Shown: one piece after another, positions 38,011 to 48,694 of the stretch | How positions within the stretch are numbered: position 1 is the stretch's first letter | How the letters are laid out: the number at the start of each line of letters is the position of its first letter | DNA from: Montifringilla adamsi | Lineage: Eukaryota; Chordata; Aves; Passeriformes; Passeridae | DNA length: 64,000 nt | Assembly (NCBI GenBank): GCA_017590115.1 | Contig: JAGGNK010013003.1 | Span: 1,054,001-1,118,000, forward strand | Direction of reading: 5' to 3' | Made by a program: the position numbers and the translations under genes | Notes under the pieces: model-generated | Told to the model about the DNA's origin: nothing | The model's database searches: none | The model's input: the letters and a program-made list of their open reading frames with translations, nothing else

Positions 38011-41000
38011 TAAAAACCACTACACACTCATGGCAACTGCCCTGGACCTTCGCTCTTCCAAGGTCATAGCAGATGGAGCTCAGCTTCTCTTGTCCCTTAC
38101 TCATGGTCTCATCTTGAACAGCTGCAGCCAACACAGGTCCAAAAAGAGCAAATGAAACTTCAGAGTAAACTGGTTTATTTTGAATAACTGCTCTTCAAAG
38201 ACTGTGGATGAACGTCCAAGAACATGGTCACAGATCTTACCACCTTCAGAGAAAGGTGAGGCATCACATCTTGACATGGATTAATGTAACAACCATCTAA
38301 GAGCTGTAGTCCTTCTGTCAAGACAGCAAGAACTGAAGGAAATAGTAAACATTAATTTGAGCAGCTACTACACACAATTTACATTGATGACCTAACAGCA
38401 TTTGGGTTACCTTTCTGGCTTCTTGCCCTCCCAATTGTCAGGAAAGGCTTATTTAGATAAAAAAGCATTCCATTTGGTCCTCAGGTCTTAGAAACAATGA
38501 TTAAAATCCAAAGTTTTCCCATGCTTCTGCAGCATAATGTACTTTCTAAAGGTATGTTGACAAACGTAACTTTTTAAAGGTATGTTGATAAACTTCCCAA
38601 CTATTTATTTCTCACAGGACTACAACAAGTCTGCACCAAGACTTATGTCTCAAATTCCAATTAAAGAAGAAATTTACACATTTCCTCTGACTTTTCCAAG
38701 TACAAGAAGCTTGGGAACTGTAAATTTTACCCAATTATCTCCTAGAAAAAACACTTATTGACCAAATAGGAACAAAAAAATAGGAAGGATACTTTATATA
38801 CACACAGAATCAGTAATGCAGTAATTAAGTAAGGAGATTAATCTGTGTAAGAGGAAATGGAATAGATTCAAGAGACAGTTCTGAGTTTCTCTTTGGGAGC
38901 CTTAAGAATTCACTAAGGCAGCAAGAGAGGATGGCTGCATCACACTACTGAAAAATATTTTCCCGTAAGCATTTAAGTAGTATTTTAGATTTTTAACAAT
39001 TACTGATGAACCAGACTGGAGTGGATTTGCTGTTGCAAAATCAAATTTCAAATAAGAACTAGGCACTAAAAAGAAAATCAATTGTTTTACCTTTCATGTC
39101 ATTTCAGATCAAATTTAAGTGCCATTTGTAGCAAATGGGAATTTTTCAGTTAGCTGGGATTTCAATAGTCTTTTAACGAGAACATCGAAAATTGTTACGG
39201 CAGCGTTAGAATTATTTCAATTACCAAGTATCATCTGAGAGAAATCAAGGTAAAACATACTTCTTCAAAAACAAGAAACATGTATACCAAGATACTGTGA
39301 AATAAACAACTTGTTTTATATGTTTATAAATGCACTAATAAAGCTTTGTATGTTCTGCTAAAGAAAAACACACCTGGCAATTGTAACATCTGGCTGGTTT
39401 TCAGGGTAGCATTTTTCTAGGATTTATTTCTTCAGCAAGGTATGGTCTCAAAACCACAACAATACAGGAAGTTGGTGAAGTCCTCATCCTGCTGTTGCAC
39501 AGATACAGCCAAACTAGCTGAGAGACAGAAACTGTGCTACTGTTTTAGCCAAGGCTCTTCAGTAGGTCTAACAATCCACACGGAGAAGGGAGTGCCTTGC
39601 AAGAGCATAATGAAAGAGGGTCAGGCTAACTCAAATTACCTTTCATTTGCCACAGGCTAAGAGCATACACATGAACAATTGCTGTGAATCAGACACCCCA
39701 GATCAGCTGACATATGGTAACCTGTCATCCTACAATAACCTGTCCAAATACAAAGATAGCTTGAAATTTAGACCTGCTGTAGAGCTACAACTCACCCCTA
39801 TCCAGAAAGCAAGACACTAAACCCTGGAACCTTTACTTTTGGATGTGTAAGCTGAAAACAAGCAACAGAAGAGAACCCATAGATGAGAGCCCTTAAGGTA
39901 CACAGGCTGTTTCCAAACACTACAAACTGGGATTACCAAAAGGAAATAGTTACTGTAACATGACCTATTAATGCTAACCAGCCCTTCAGTATAAAACCAT
40001 ATACACAGTACGATGACTATGAGACTGCAAATTCAGCTCTTCTGCTAGTGTGGACAGTGGTTATTTAAAATGAGTATAGGAATTTCAAGTACAGTTGTTG
40101 ATTTGGTCTTGTTGCCATGTAGTGGCAATTCAAAGTAGGACAAAGCCCAACCTTTTGTTTTCCAATTTCATTCTCAGGAGTGCTGATCTCTCTATGCTGT
40201 GTGTTCCTACCAAGCTCAATGCAGTCAGTCAGCACAGAAAAAGTAAGGAAAAGCTCCACAGGCTCTACCAGCACTAGACTGGCACTCACATGGTACAGAT
40301 GAATCGGTTTTTTGGAACACAGAACTGGTTGTGCAAGAAGATAAACACTACTATTATTTTGATACTGGAATACCAGTGATATCCGGTATGTATGGGAAGC
40401 ATATCTATACAGGCTTCTGTGGAACAACCTACATAGAGTCAAGGTACAGCTGCTCAACAGAAACAAACCTAGGAGCCCGAGTGACAAGGTTTCCAGGCAG
40501 AGCTCAACTATGCAGCAGTTTGAGCTCCCAGAACAAAGCAGTGCCTGAGCTCTCACATATAAGACATCAGAGGGACCTGACAAACCTGGCAACGGAATGG
40601 AAACTGCAGGTTTCTGTTACAACGAACAGTAGGTTTCATTGTATGTCCCACAGCACAGAGCAGGGCACAGAGCCCCAGCAGCATTGCAACAGCTCCTCTC
40701 AAACACACAGGACTGGCACCAGTCACTGAGGAAGGCTCCAATCCCACATGACAGCCAAGCTGATCTAGGGGTGACCTGCGAGGGCAAGGGCCCGTCCCAC
40801 TGATGGCCAATTCTCTTATGCACTCACCCAACCCTGCAGTTAGATAACTCCAACAGCTAAACCAGCAGGTAACTACTCAGAGTGTTTTGGAGGCTTGGTT
40901 CCTGTGGTGATATGGTTCAGGGAGCTAAGGGCGTCAAAACAAGGCAAAGGCTGAGCATGAAGTTAGAAGCAGGAGAACCAGGACAACCTCTTTCTCTAAC

Positions 41001-44000
41001 AGACAGGCTCTACAATTACTTAGCTCTCTCAGAAAAATGCAAGAAAAGGAAGTCTCTCAGAGGAGAGCACAAAAAATAGTCCCCAAAAGCCTACTGGAAG
41101 AACTCTGGGTTTTATAAGTGTTCATTGCCTGTTTAGCCTAGCTTCTACCCACAAATGAGTAATAATTTTAAGAACAGGGAATTTCCTGATTTTTATAATC
41201 AGGAAAACTGTTATTGCGAAGAACCACAATAACTACTATTCAAGCTATCTTTTATGAAGGATTCCAGATTCATAGACTTTAATCACCTCAAGAAAAGTTA
41301 ATTAAACTTTCTAACAGGAAGTACAAGGCACATAACAGAAGATGCCTCTAGAGCACCTTCTTTACTGAGGAACCCACATCTAGAGCTTACTCTTTTCTTC
41401 TATAAAAATTTAAAAGCAATAATATACTACAAAAGCAGAATTTTGATGTTCTGTAATTTCACTACATGTTTTAATTTGCTTTCTTTCCCTCCCCCCTCCT
41501 TGGCCCCTATTTCACAAGAACTGAAGGACTCAGACTAAAAGCCTAGATTATATTCAGATACTACAGCTTAGTACCATGAACAATCACCAAGTTTTGCTCC
41601 CTTTCCAATCCAAGTGCTGAATGCAGAAACATCACACAAGTAAGAAACAAAAATACCTAATAATCTGAAATCATGAAAAGCTTAGGTAATTACAAATTTA
41701 ACTGAACAAACCTTCCATTTTCTCAATTCCTGTTAGCTCAGTCAGTTCACCTCTGCTTTTTTTTATCCAGATGTTGTGCAGCTCTGGGTTTTCCTACTGC
41801 ATCTCTTGCAATGTGCAAGACTAAATACCTTTCATCACTAATCAATGCAACTTAGAAACCTTACAGAAGGACACTACCTCCTCCTCCTAGCAGACCAAAC
41901 AGTTTACAGGCCCAGCCTGCAAGAGGAAGTTTAAATGTTGCCACAGGTGATGCATGTTAACAATGCACCTGATGCATCCTCCTTCCAATTACCCCAGGGA
42001 CCCAGAGGAGAGTGTGGGCCAAAGAGTTGTCCTGGCTGCAGCAGCAGCCCCTGGGATGCCACCTCTGTGTGTGCGCTCACTGTGCTGAGCAAACACACAG
42101 CACAGCAGTGGCTCTGCACAGGCACTGCACATTCAGCACTCGTGAGGCACGCTGGGCTCACCACGCTGCTGAGGGAGCTGCCCATGAAAAGCAGGCTGCC
42201 AGCCTGACCTTCCCAGGCAGCTGCTGGGCTGACAGAGCCTTCCTAGTGCTCCAGTTCTATGCATACACATCAAAGCCTCAGATCCAGTGCTTACAATGTT
42301 TATTTATGCTCAACAAATGAGATGCTTCATGCCTGCGCACCTGCAGTAAATGCGTGACATACACTGCACAGCTCTGGCCTACTCTGTAGCTGTGATTGTC
42401 CCAGAAAGCACCAGAGCAAGGAGAGGGGCACAGAGCATAACCTTCCCTCAAAGCACAAAGATATAAAATAGGCCCATGGAGGAAGCGTCATTATCTCTTA
42501 AATCACTGGGCTCCAAGTTTTTGTAACACAGAAGGCAAAAAAGATTTGGTATTTCTGGGAAACTATAACTGATGTTAATAGTCTCATGATTGACTAAAAT
42601 ATACCAAGACTATCAGCAATGAACACTACTGTGTATGCCAAGAATAAATACACTTGATTTTGATCTCTCCAATTGAAATAGAAGGCTTTAGCATAGGTTT
42701 AGCCACTTGTCCTATATGAAGGACAACAAGGGTACACAGATACTCCTTTGTACTCATAATGCAGAACGAGGCTTTGGGAAACAGAAATTGTACTTGAAGA
42801 ACCAAATTTATAGACTCTAAACTTTTATCTGTAAGGTAGACTTTGGAAACTTTTCATTGCAAAAACAAGAATTTTATTTCCATATCTGAATATACCTTTT
42901 CCTAGCCCATCACTCACTTTCAAGAAATAAGAGAAAAGCCTTAACTAGATTTCTTTCCATCTGGAGCAACTGATGCCTGACTTGACTTCTTGCCCTAAGG
43001 GATGACCCTACAAAAACTGAAACCCACTTAGGTGCTTTGATGCAAGTCTGTGCACTTGCTTCAGAATAATAATTTAATTCAGTTACTGTTATTGCCCGCA
43101 CTCACCAAATAAGCCTTTAGCACATACTAAAAAAAAATCACTTATAATCATGAATGTGCTTACACACATACACTTGAAACAGAGCCAAATAAAGATTCTT
43201 TACCTTTCCTGAGATATTTATCTCAACATTACAAAATTCAAACGTTGTGAGCAACAACTCTACTGGAGTTTAGTTTCCACATGTTTGTTTTACACAGCCT
43301 AACCCACTCTTTTTCCCAGTCCGTCAAGCCCTCGTGTCCCCTATACAGACAAATGACTAATTCAATTACCTTGTGTGCTGACAGGCCAGCTGGTTGCTGC
43401 TTCTTGGCATGGGTAGAAGAGGGTGAGTTATAAATGTCTTTCCCTCATTGTCTTTGTCCTCTGCCCAGCCACAAAACTTAACTTCACACCCCTCTGTCAA
43501 CTTTGGTTTAAATGAGCTAACAAGTTCAGAAGTTGCGGAGTGACACACAGACTATATGCGTGTATGTATCTTGTTTTCACTGGAAAACAGATTGGGGCTA
43601 GTAGGGGAAGCAAACTTGCAAGGTAGGTTTACAGCACGCATGGATTAAATTTGCCTCAGCTCCAGAAGTATTGACCCAGCTTAACCCAATCTAAAATGGA
43701 GCTGCCACAGTCCTACCACACCCACAGGCGTTCAGTGTTATCCCTTCCCTTGTAGCAGCACTCGTGCCAAAAATCAACCTGGGAAAAAAAAAAAGGCAGT
43801 TAGCATTTGGTGCAGGCAGCTCAGAGCCAGCTCCCTGCCTTGTCACATGGACACCGCCAGCACGGAACAGCAGCGCGCAGCACCGTGGCAGATGCAGCTG
43901 GGTACTTATCAGCACACAGGAGCCGACCCTAAGAGCACTTAATTCTGGACATGCAGCTCAGAACCTCATTAGTACTACAGCCAATGATGTGCTGGTTTTA

Positions 44001-46149
44001 CAGAGGCACATATGCACTAATGGAGTTATTATTTTGAGAAGAACAGAAACAAGAAAAAAAATATTCATATGATAGCTTTGAGGTTGACAATTTCAGCTGG
44101 ATTCTGGACAAGATCTTTTGGTCTTTTAAAATAAGTGTATAACCTTGTATCCTTCCCAGCAAAACTAGCCAAACCTATACAATCAAGGAAGAAAAAAACA
44201 GCACTATAAGCAAACATGGGAATATTTAATCATAAACATTACCGAGTCCAGATTTCCTTTTGGGTAGACCTTTGTCCTAAAGAAAATAAAAGGACACATC
44301 TATTCTGTATCATTCATGCAGAATCACAAAATCACTGAATAAACCACTGGTAACCCCACTGGTGACTGAGGAGAGATCAGGAGGGAGAAGGTAGAACAGA
44401 AGTGGCATAGTGTAGCCAGAGTGGCTAACTTAGATGGAGGGAGGCGTGAACAGCAGAGCATAAGGCAAAACATCTTGGGAAGTGTATCCTGATGACATCT
44501 TATCTTGGCTGAACTACACAATGAGTCTGGGGGAGAAAACATTTTTATCCGCAATCATTTATGATCTCCCTTTCCCACTAAGGTACACAGGTATTGTTCA
44601 TCAATGCATATTATAGACAGCATGGTTATATCTTCATTAGATTTGTTCCTACTACACACATAAAATGAAAACCACTTCAGTATAAAGAACAGCTTTGTAT
44701 GATTTTTAAATTCTTATAAGGAGCCTTTGAGGAAGGATTTTTAGAAAGGCATTTTTTCCCAGTGATCTGTTTATTAACAATAGGCATCATAACTTGATTT
44801 TTACCCAGCAGTGAACATGTAACAGCTGTTACTCAGTTGTAAAACACTGTCTACTTACGCAGCATTAAATAATAAATACAGCTCAAGACCTAGTACATGT
44901 TTTACTAAGCAATTTAATGATATGAAACAAGAAGTTCCAAAGATTAACTGTGAGCTGTATTATCAACTCTGTCCCATGATTTTGTGCCTATAAGTACAGA
45001 GCTATAATATTAAGGAGGAAAGAAATTAACAGTAACAAAAAAAAATTTTTGTTCAGTCACAGCTGCACTCACAGTATCCAGTAAAAGGTTTTTTTTTTTT
45101 ACAAATTTAAATCTCAGTTCAATAGAAACCCTTTCCTAATAACTTATACTGATTCTTTTGTACAGCCTTTTTTAGGATGACCTACATTGCTTGGGAATAA
45201 AGGTGAAAAAAGTCAACACTGATTTGCATGGTATAGTCTAACCCCAGCACATTGGCTTTTAATTTAGTAGCATTATTCATCAGCCTTTACTGCAATAGCC
45301 CTGCACAAAGCGATCAAAGTCACAGGTAAAACTGAATTACCTTCCGGATATAGTGGATCAGACCTTGCAAATCCTGAGATAGAATAGAAACTGCACTAGA
45401 GACACCCAAAATGCAGATGGAACACTAATGACAAAAACACCCTTAATACCGTTGATACATTTTTGGGCAAGTGAGACCTAGCAGAACTGACCTTCAAAAA
45501 TGCAAAGAAAGAACTAGCAGTGATCCACATGGAACAGTAATTTCCACAAACCATGGAATCTGATTTTGTTATAATTTCATCACCACTGAGTGGTCAACCA
45601 TGTGCACCAGAAGAACAATGTGAAAAAAAAAAAAATTAGGTGAGTCCAGAGTTCCAGAAATGTCAGAGTAATACAAATACACTGCAGCCTCACATTTTAA
45701 TAGAGAAAGTTTCTGCCTGTATCTTTACCAAATTACTAACATATGAACAGTGGCAGTTTAATGTAAAACTGAATAATCACTGCATTTAATCCGTAAGCAC
45801 ATCATTCTGGATGCCTTTTATAAGTTGTATTTTCATCTGTTTAAAAGGCAAAGTAAGCCACGGGGTTGAAAAAATGCCTATATTCTGCATATGGAACATC
45901 AATGATGAAAACCCTCAGTGCATGTCTTTGAGAGGAAGTTCTTTTTCTGTTGTTGTTTTGCTTTATTTTCTGTGTTGTTGTTTTTCTTTTAAATGTCAGT
46001 ATACCAGAGAAGTCATTTTAATCATATAATTACTGAAGATTTTGGAAGGTTTACACAAGACCCATAATTGGGCATAAGACATCACATCCTCTGGTTATAT
46101 ACACAGCAATCTGGTCTGGGTAACATTCTTTGCTCTGACCAATGTGTGC

Positions 46150-46200
46150 GAGGGGGGGCGGGGGAAGGAAGGGGAGGGAGGGGAGGGAGAGGAATGGAGA
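46150..46200 (+). repeat. G-rich polypurine tract
   Basis: About 45 bases are almost only G and A, with repeated runs of three or more G, including seven G in a row followed by C and five G. The spacing fits the G-quadruplex pattern on the plus strand; polypurine DNA may also form a triplex. It lies about 1.3 kb downstream of FBXO11 exon 1, at the edge of the CpG island. Confidence 0.7.
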
Positions 46201-46372
46201 ATTAAAAATACTTCCTCAGATTAAATTTTCTTGACTTCATTTACTTAAAATGTTCTGATTGCATAAAATGCACAAAATATTTATCGCGACGCATCTCCGT
46301 AGTTAAAATACCTTGTTCTCAATGCGATATCCTAGATATTCAAACAAAAGACATTCAGCTGACAATGAAGCC

Positions 46373-46393
46373 TTTTTTTTTTTTTTTTTTTTT
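46373..46393 (+). repeat. Poly-T tract (21 T)
   Basis: This is a run of 21 T immediately before the CpG island, 156 bases from a 48-base poly-A. Together the two could pair as a long A/T inverted repeat. Confidence 0.9.
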
Positions 46394-46546
46394 AATTTTA
46401 AAAAGGCATTTGTACACCTAAGACCGCACCACGGATCAGTCTTCTTTATCATGCCGGAGTTGTGACAGGTAATGCATAAAAAATTAAAATCCAATCCACC
46501 AGATAAGACATGCAAAATGTCTCCTCCAATCCCACCCCCATCTCGC

Positions 46547-46549
<3 letters not shown>

Positions 46550-46597
<48 letters not shown>
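46550..46597 (+). repeat. Poly-A tract (48 A)
   Basis: An uninterrupted run of 48 A sits directly at the left border of the CpG island, with GC-rich sequence starting within ten bases. Its exact length should not be trusted in an assembly. Confidence 0.9.
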
Positions 46598-46598
<1 letters not shown>

Positions 46599-46945
46599 CA
46601 GCCCAGCCACCACCAGCCCTGCACATTCGGAGCACACGCACAGTGGCACCCCCAGAGCCACCACTGGGGCGACAGCGACAGGCCCGAGGGGCCGCCACCC
46701 TCGAGCCCCCCCGCACCCTGCTCCGGGCTCCATGAGGGGCGAATCCCACCTCGCCGCTTTCTCATGCCCTCACACAATGGTGCTTTCCCCCACTAGCTCC
46801 CAATTGTCAACATTTTCACGCTAGGCCCCGGCCGGGCAGGGCCGGGGTGCGGGCGGCCCGAGCCCCCGCTCCGCTCCGGGGCCGCGGGGGCGGCGTGGCC
46901 GGGGGGGATCCATGGCCGATGGGCCGCGGCCCCCCCGCCAGCGGG

Positions 46946-46966
46946 NNNNNNNNNNNNNNNNNNNNN
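46946..46966. other. Assembly gap (21 N)
   Basis: A run of 21 N lies inside the CpG island in FBXO11 intron 1, flanked on both sides by the word CCGCCAGCG. The matching flanks suggest a collapsed or unresolved GC-rich repeat, so the real length is unknown. Confidence 0.99.
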
Positions 46967-47458
46967 CCGCCAGCGCTGGAGCCGGAGCCCGAACTGCGCA
47001 GCAGGCGCGGCGCAGCGGGCCCGGCCCCGCGGAGCCTCGGCCAGACCCGGGGCCGCCGCCCCCGGACACCATTTCGGGGAAGGTGCCGCCGCAAGTGGCC
47101 CGACACCATCGCCTCCCCCCGCCCCGCAGCCCCCCGGGCGCTCTCCCCCCGCGGCCCTCGGGGGCCCGGCCGGCCGCTCCCCGCGGGGAGACAGCGGTGT
47201 TCCCGGGGGGCGATCGCGGCTCGCCAGCTCGCGGTCCCCGGGGACGGGGCGGGGGCTCGGGGGGGTGTCCTGTCCCGAGGGGCCGCGGGCGATCGGCTCC
47301 CCCCTCCCCGGCCGGGGAAGGGGCCGAGCCCCCGCCTCCCCCCGAGCCGGGGCAGAGCCTGAGCCAAACAAAGCGCGGCCTGAGCGGGAGCCAAGGGTGA
47401 AGCAGCCTGGGCTTTTCCTGCCGGTCCCTGCGCAGGGCGGGCCCCGAGCCCGGCTTAC

Positions 47459-47570
47459 CCCGATCCCCGGCGGCGGCGGCGGCGTTGTTCCTCTCCTGCT
47501 GCTGCTGCTGCACCGGGCGCGGCCTGGACACTCGCCTGGGTCTCCTGTTGGCGGCTCGGACCGAGTTCAT
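47459..47570 (-). CDS. FBXO11: FBXO11 coding exon 1 (start codon, N-terminal tail)
   Basis: First coding exon of the F-box protein that recruits substrates to the SKP1-CUL1-F-box ubiquitin ligase; BCL6 and DTL/CDT2 are known targets in mammals. The ATG is at 47570-47568 and the protein opens MNSVRAANRRPRRVSRPRPV, which I recognise as the FBXO11 N-terminus. Five glutamines and ERNN follow, then five alanines and GDR. The exon gives 37 codons plus one base and ends at a consensus donor (G|GTAAGC) on the minus strand. The one-base overhang joins exon 2 to make GAT (Asp). As I recall it, the mammalian protein has a much longer Q/P-rich tract here, so this form is compact. The exon lies in the CpG island; the 5' UTR extends to higher coordinates, but its start cannot be placed. 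Confidence 0.95.
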
Positions 47571-48065
47571 TTGCCGGCTCGTGTGGGCGGCGGGAGGGGA
47601 GGGGGGGAATCCTCCGGCAACCGGTGCCTCGGCGGGGACGGGGGCGCTCGGAGGGAGCCCCGGGGCGGCCGCCTCGCAGGCGCGGGCAGCAGGGAAGGGC
47701 GGGGAGGAAATCTCCGGGCGCGGGTCCCGCCGCCGCTGCCGGCTTGTTCGAAGGCAAAGGAGCCGCCGGCTCTCTCAGCGCTGCTGTGGGGGACGATGGC
47801 GCCGCGCCCCCCCGTCCCGGCCCCCGGCGATCCCGCGGTCCTGCCCGGCTCAGGCCCGTCGCTGCTCCGTGGCAGGAGGAGCCATTGACACCGCCAGGGA
47901 CGCGCTCGCGAGCGGGCGGCCGTTGGGCGGCCGTGTTCCGCCAATCAGCGCGCCCCACACAAACGGCCGGCGCCGGCACGACCAATCCGCGCTGCCGTAC
48001 TATCGGTGCGCGGCTTGGGGAGGGGCGGGCGGGCGGCACGGCGCGGGGTGGGGCGCCGCGGTGCC

Positions 48066-48102
48066 TATAAAAGGCCGGGGCCGCGCGTGTGGGGCGGCAA
48101 TG
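48066..48102 (+). promoter_or_regulatory. TATA box and predicted divergent start site
   Basis: TATAAAA at 48066-48072 stands in a GC-rich context with two CCAAT boxes 80-125 bases upstream. A start near 48097 would be at the usual 25-30-base distance. The first ATG at 48100 opens only 22 codons (MAALGPGCAGARAGEAREPG, then PG and a stop at 48166-48168). That makes it an unlikely main product, and perhaps an upstream ORF. Confidence 0.5.
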
Positions 48103-48598
48103 GCGGCGCTCGGGCCCGGCTGTGCTGGCGCCCGTGCGGGAGAGGCGCGGGAGCCGGGCCCGGGGTAGCCCGGAAGCCGCGGGGCCCGCCGGCAGCACAC
48201 GGGCAGCGGAGGGGTCCGGCAGGCTCCCCTCAGGCCGTGTGTGATGAAGGAGAGAGGGCGGGCGTCTGGCGGCGGTGCCTTGTTGTTGTGCCGTGCGCCT
48301 TGGTAACCCTGCCTGGGCTGGGATTAGCCGTGCTGTGGGTGCCGGCTCGTTTCGGCTTCCTGACTGGTTGTTAACCATTTTTTCCCTCTGGATTTGTGTA
48401 TGTTCCTTGGCCGGTGTGCCCACTCGTGTTTGTGCTGCCTTTTGCTAATACAATGATAATGCTCTTTTAGTTTGGGCTTAATACAAGTGTACGAGGCTTT
48501 TCCTCCTTTATTATGTTTGTTGTGTTGGTACACAGCTGATGGCCTCAGAGCAGGGAAAAGAAGTAAGCGAAGCTAGCTGTGGTGTTTTTCCTTTTCAG

Positions 48599-48694
48599 GA
48601 GTCACTTAATAAAATGGATGGCATAACCCAAGCAGTGAGAAAGAGATCATCTCTTTGTGGGGTTTCTCAGGAATCTGCTTCTAATGCTGTGAAG
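48599..48694 (+). CDS. Candidate exon of an unrecognised gene divergent to FBXO11
   Basis: A strong acceptor (GTTTTTCCTTTTCAG ending at 48598) is followed by 96 bases open in one frame. A good donor, GTGAAG|GTGGGT, has its GT at 48695-48696. An ATG at 48614 in strong context (AAAATGG) gives MDGITQAVRKRSSLCGVSQE, then SASNAVK, ending in phase 0. It lies about 500 bases downstream of the TATA box, so it could be exon 2 of the divergent transcript and may carry its start codon. I do not recognise the peptide and could not find a phase-matched next exon with confidence. A non-coding RNA exon is an equal possibility. Confidence 0.35.

Larger units (their letters stand above)
46600..48340. promoter_or_regulatory. 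FBXO11: CpG island / bidirectional promoter of FBXO11
   Basis: This 1.7-kb stretch is extremely GC- and CpG-rich in an otherwise AT-rich window. It contains FBXO11 exon 1 (47459-47570) and the upstream region for the minus strand. CCAAT boxes lie at 47941-47947 and 47982-47986, and a TATA box facing right is at 48066-48072. Such islands normally keep housekeeping promoters open in both directions. Open reading frames across it in all frames are products of the GC content, apart from exon 1. Confidence 0.9.

Noticed and set aside
40065..40729. Overlapping long ORFs on both strands (175 codons minus, 132 codons plus)
   Set aside because: They overlap in antisense, have cysteine/serine-rich low-information composition, and show no domain or splice context. 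I take them as chance openings in a locally stop-poor stretch.
44314..44345. Possible reverse-oriented CR1 tail (AGAATCACAAAATCACTGAA)
   Set aside because: The short word resembles the reversed CR1 terminal repeat, but the following bases lack the expected GGTTTGGGTTGGAAGG segment. Not enough to call.
46793..48423. Many long ORFs (up to 322 codons) across the CpG island
   Set aside because: GC-rich DNA rarely contains stops. Only the first 37 codons of the frame starting at 47570 are supported, by protein identity and the donor at 47459; several of the others run through the N gap.
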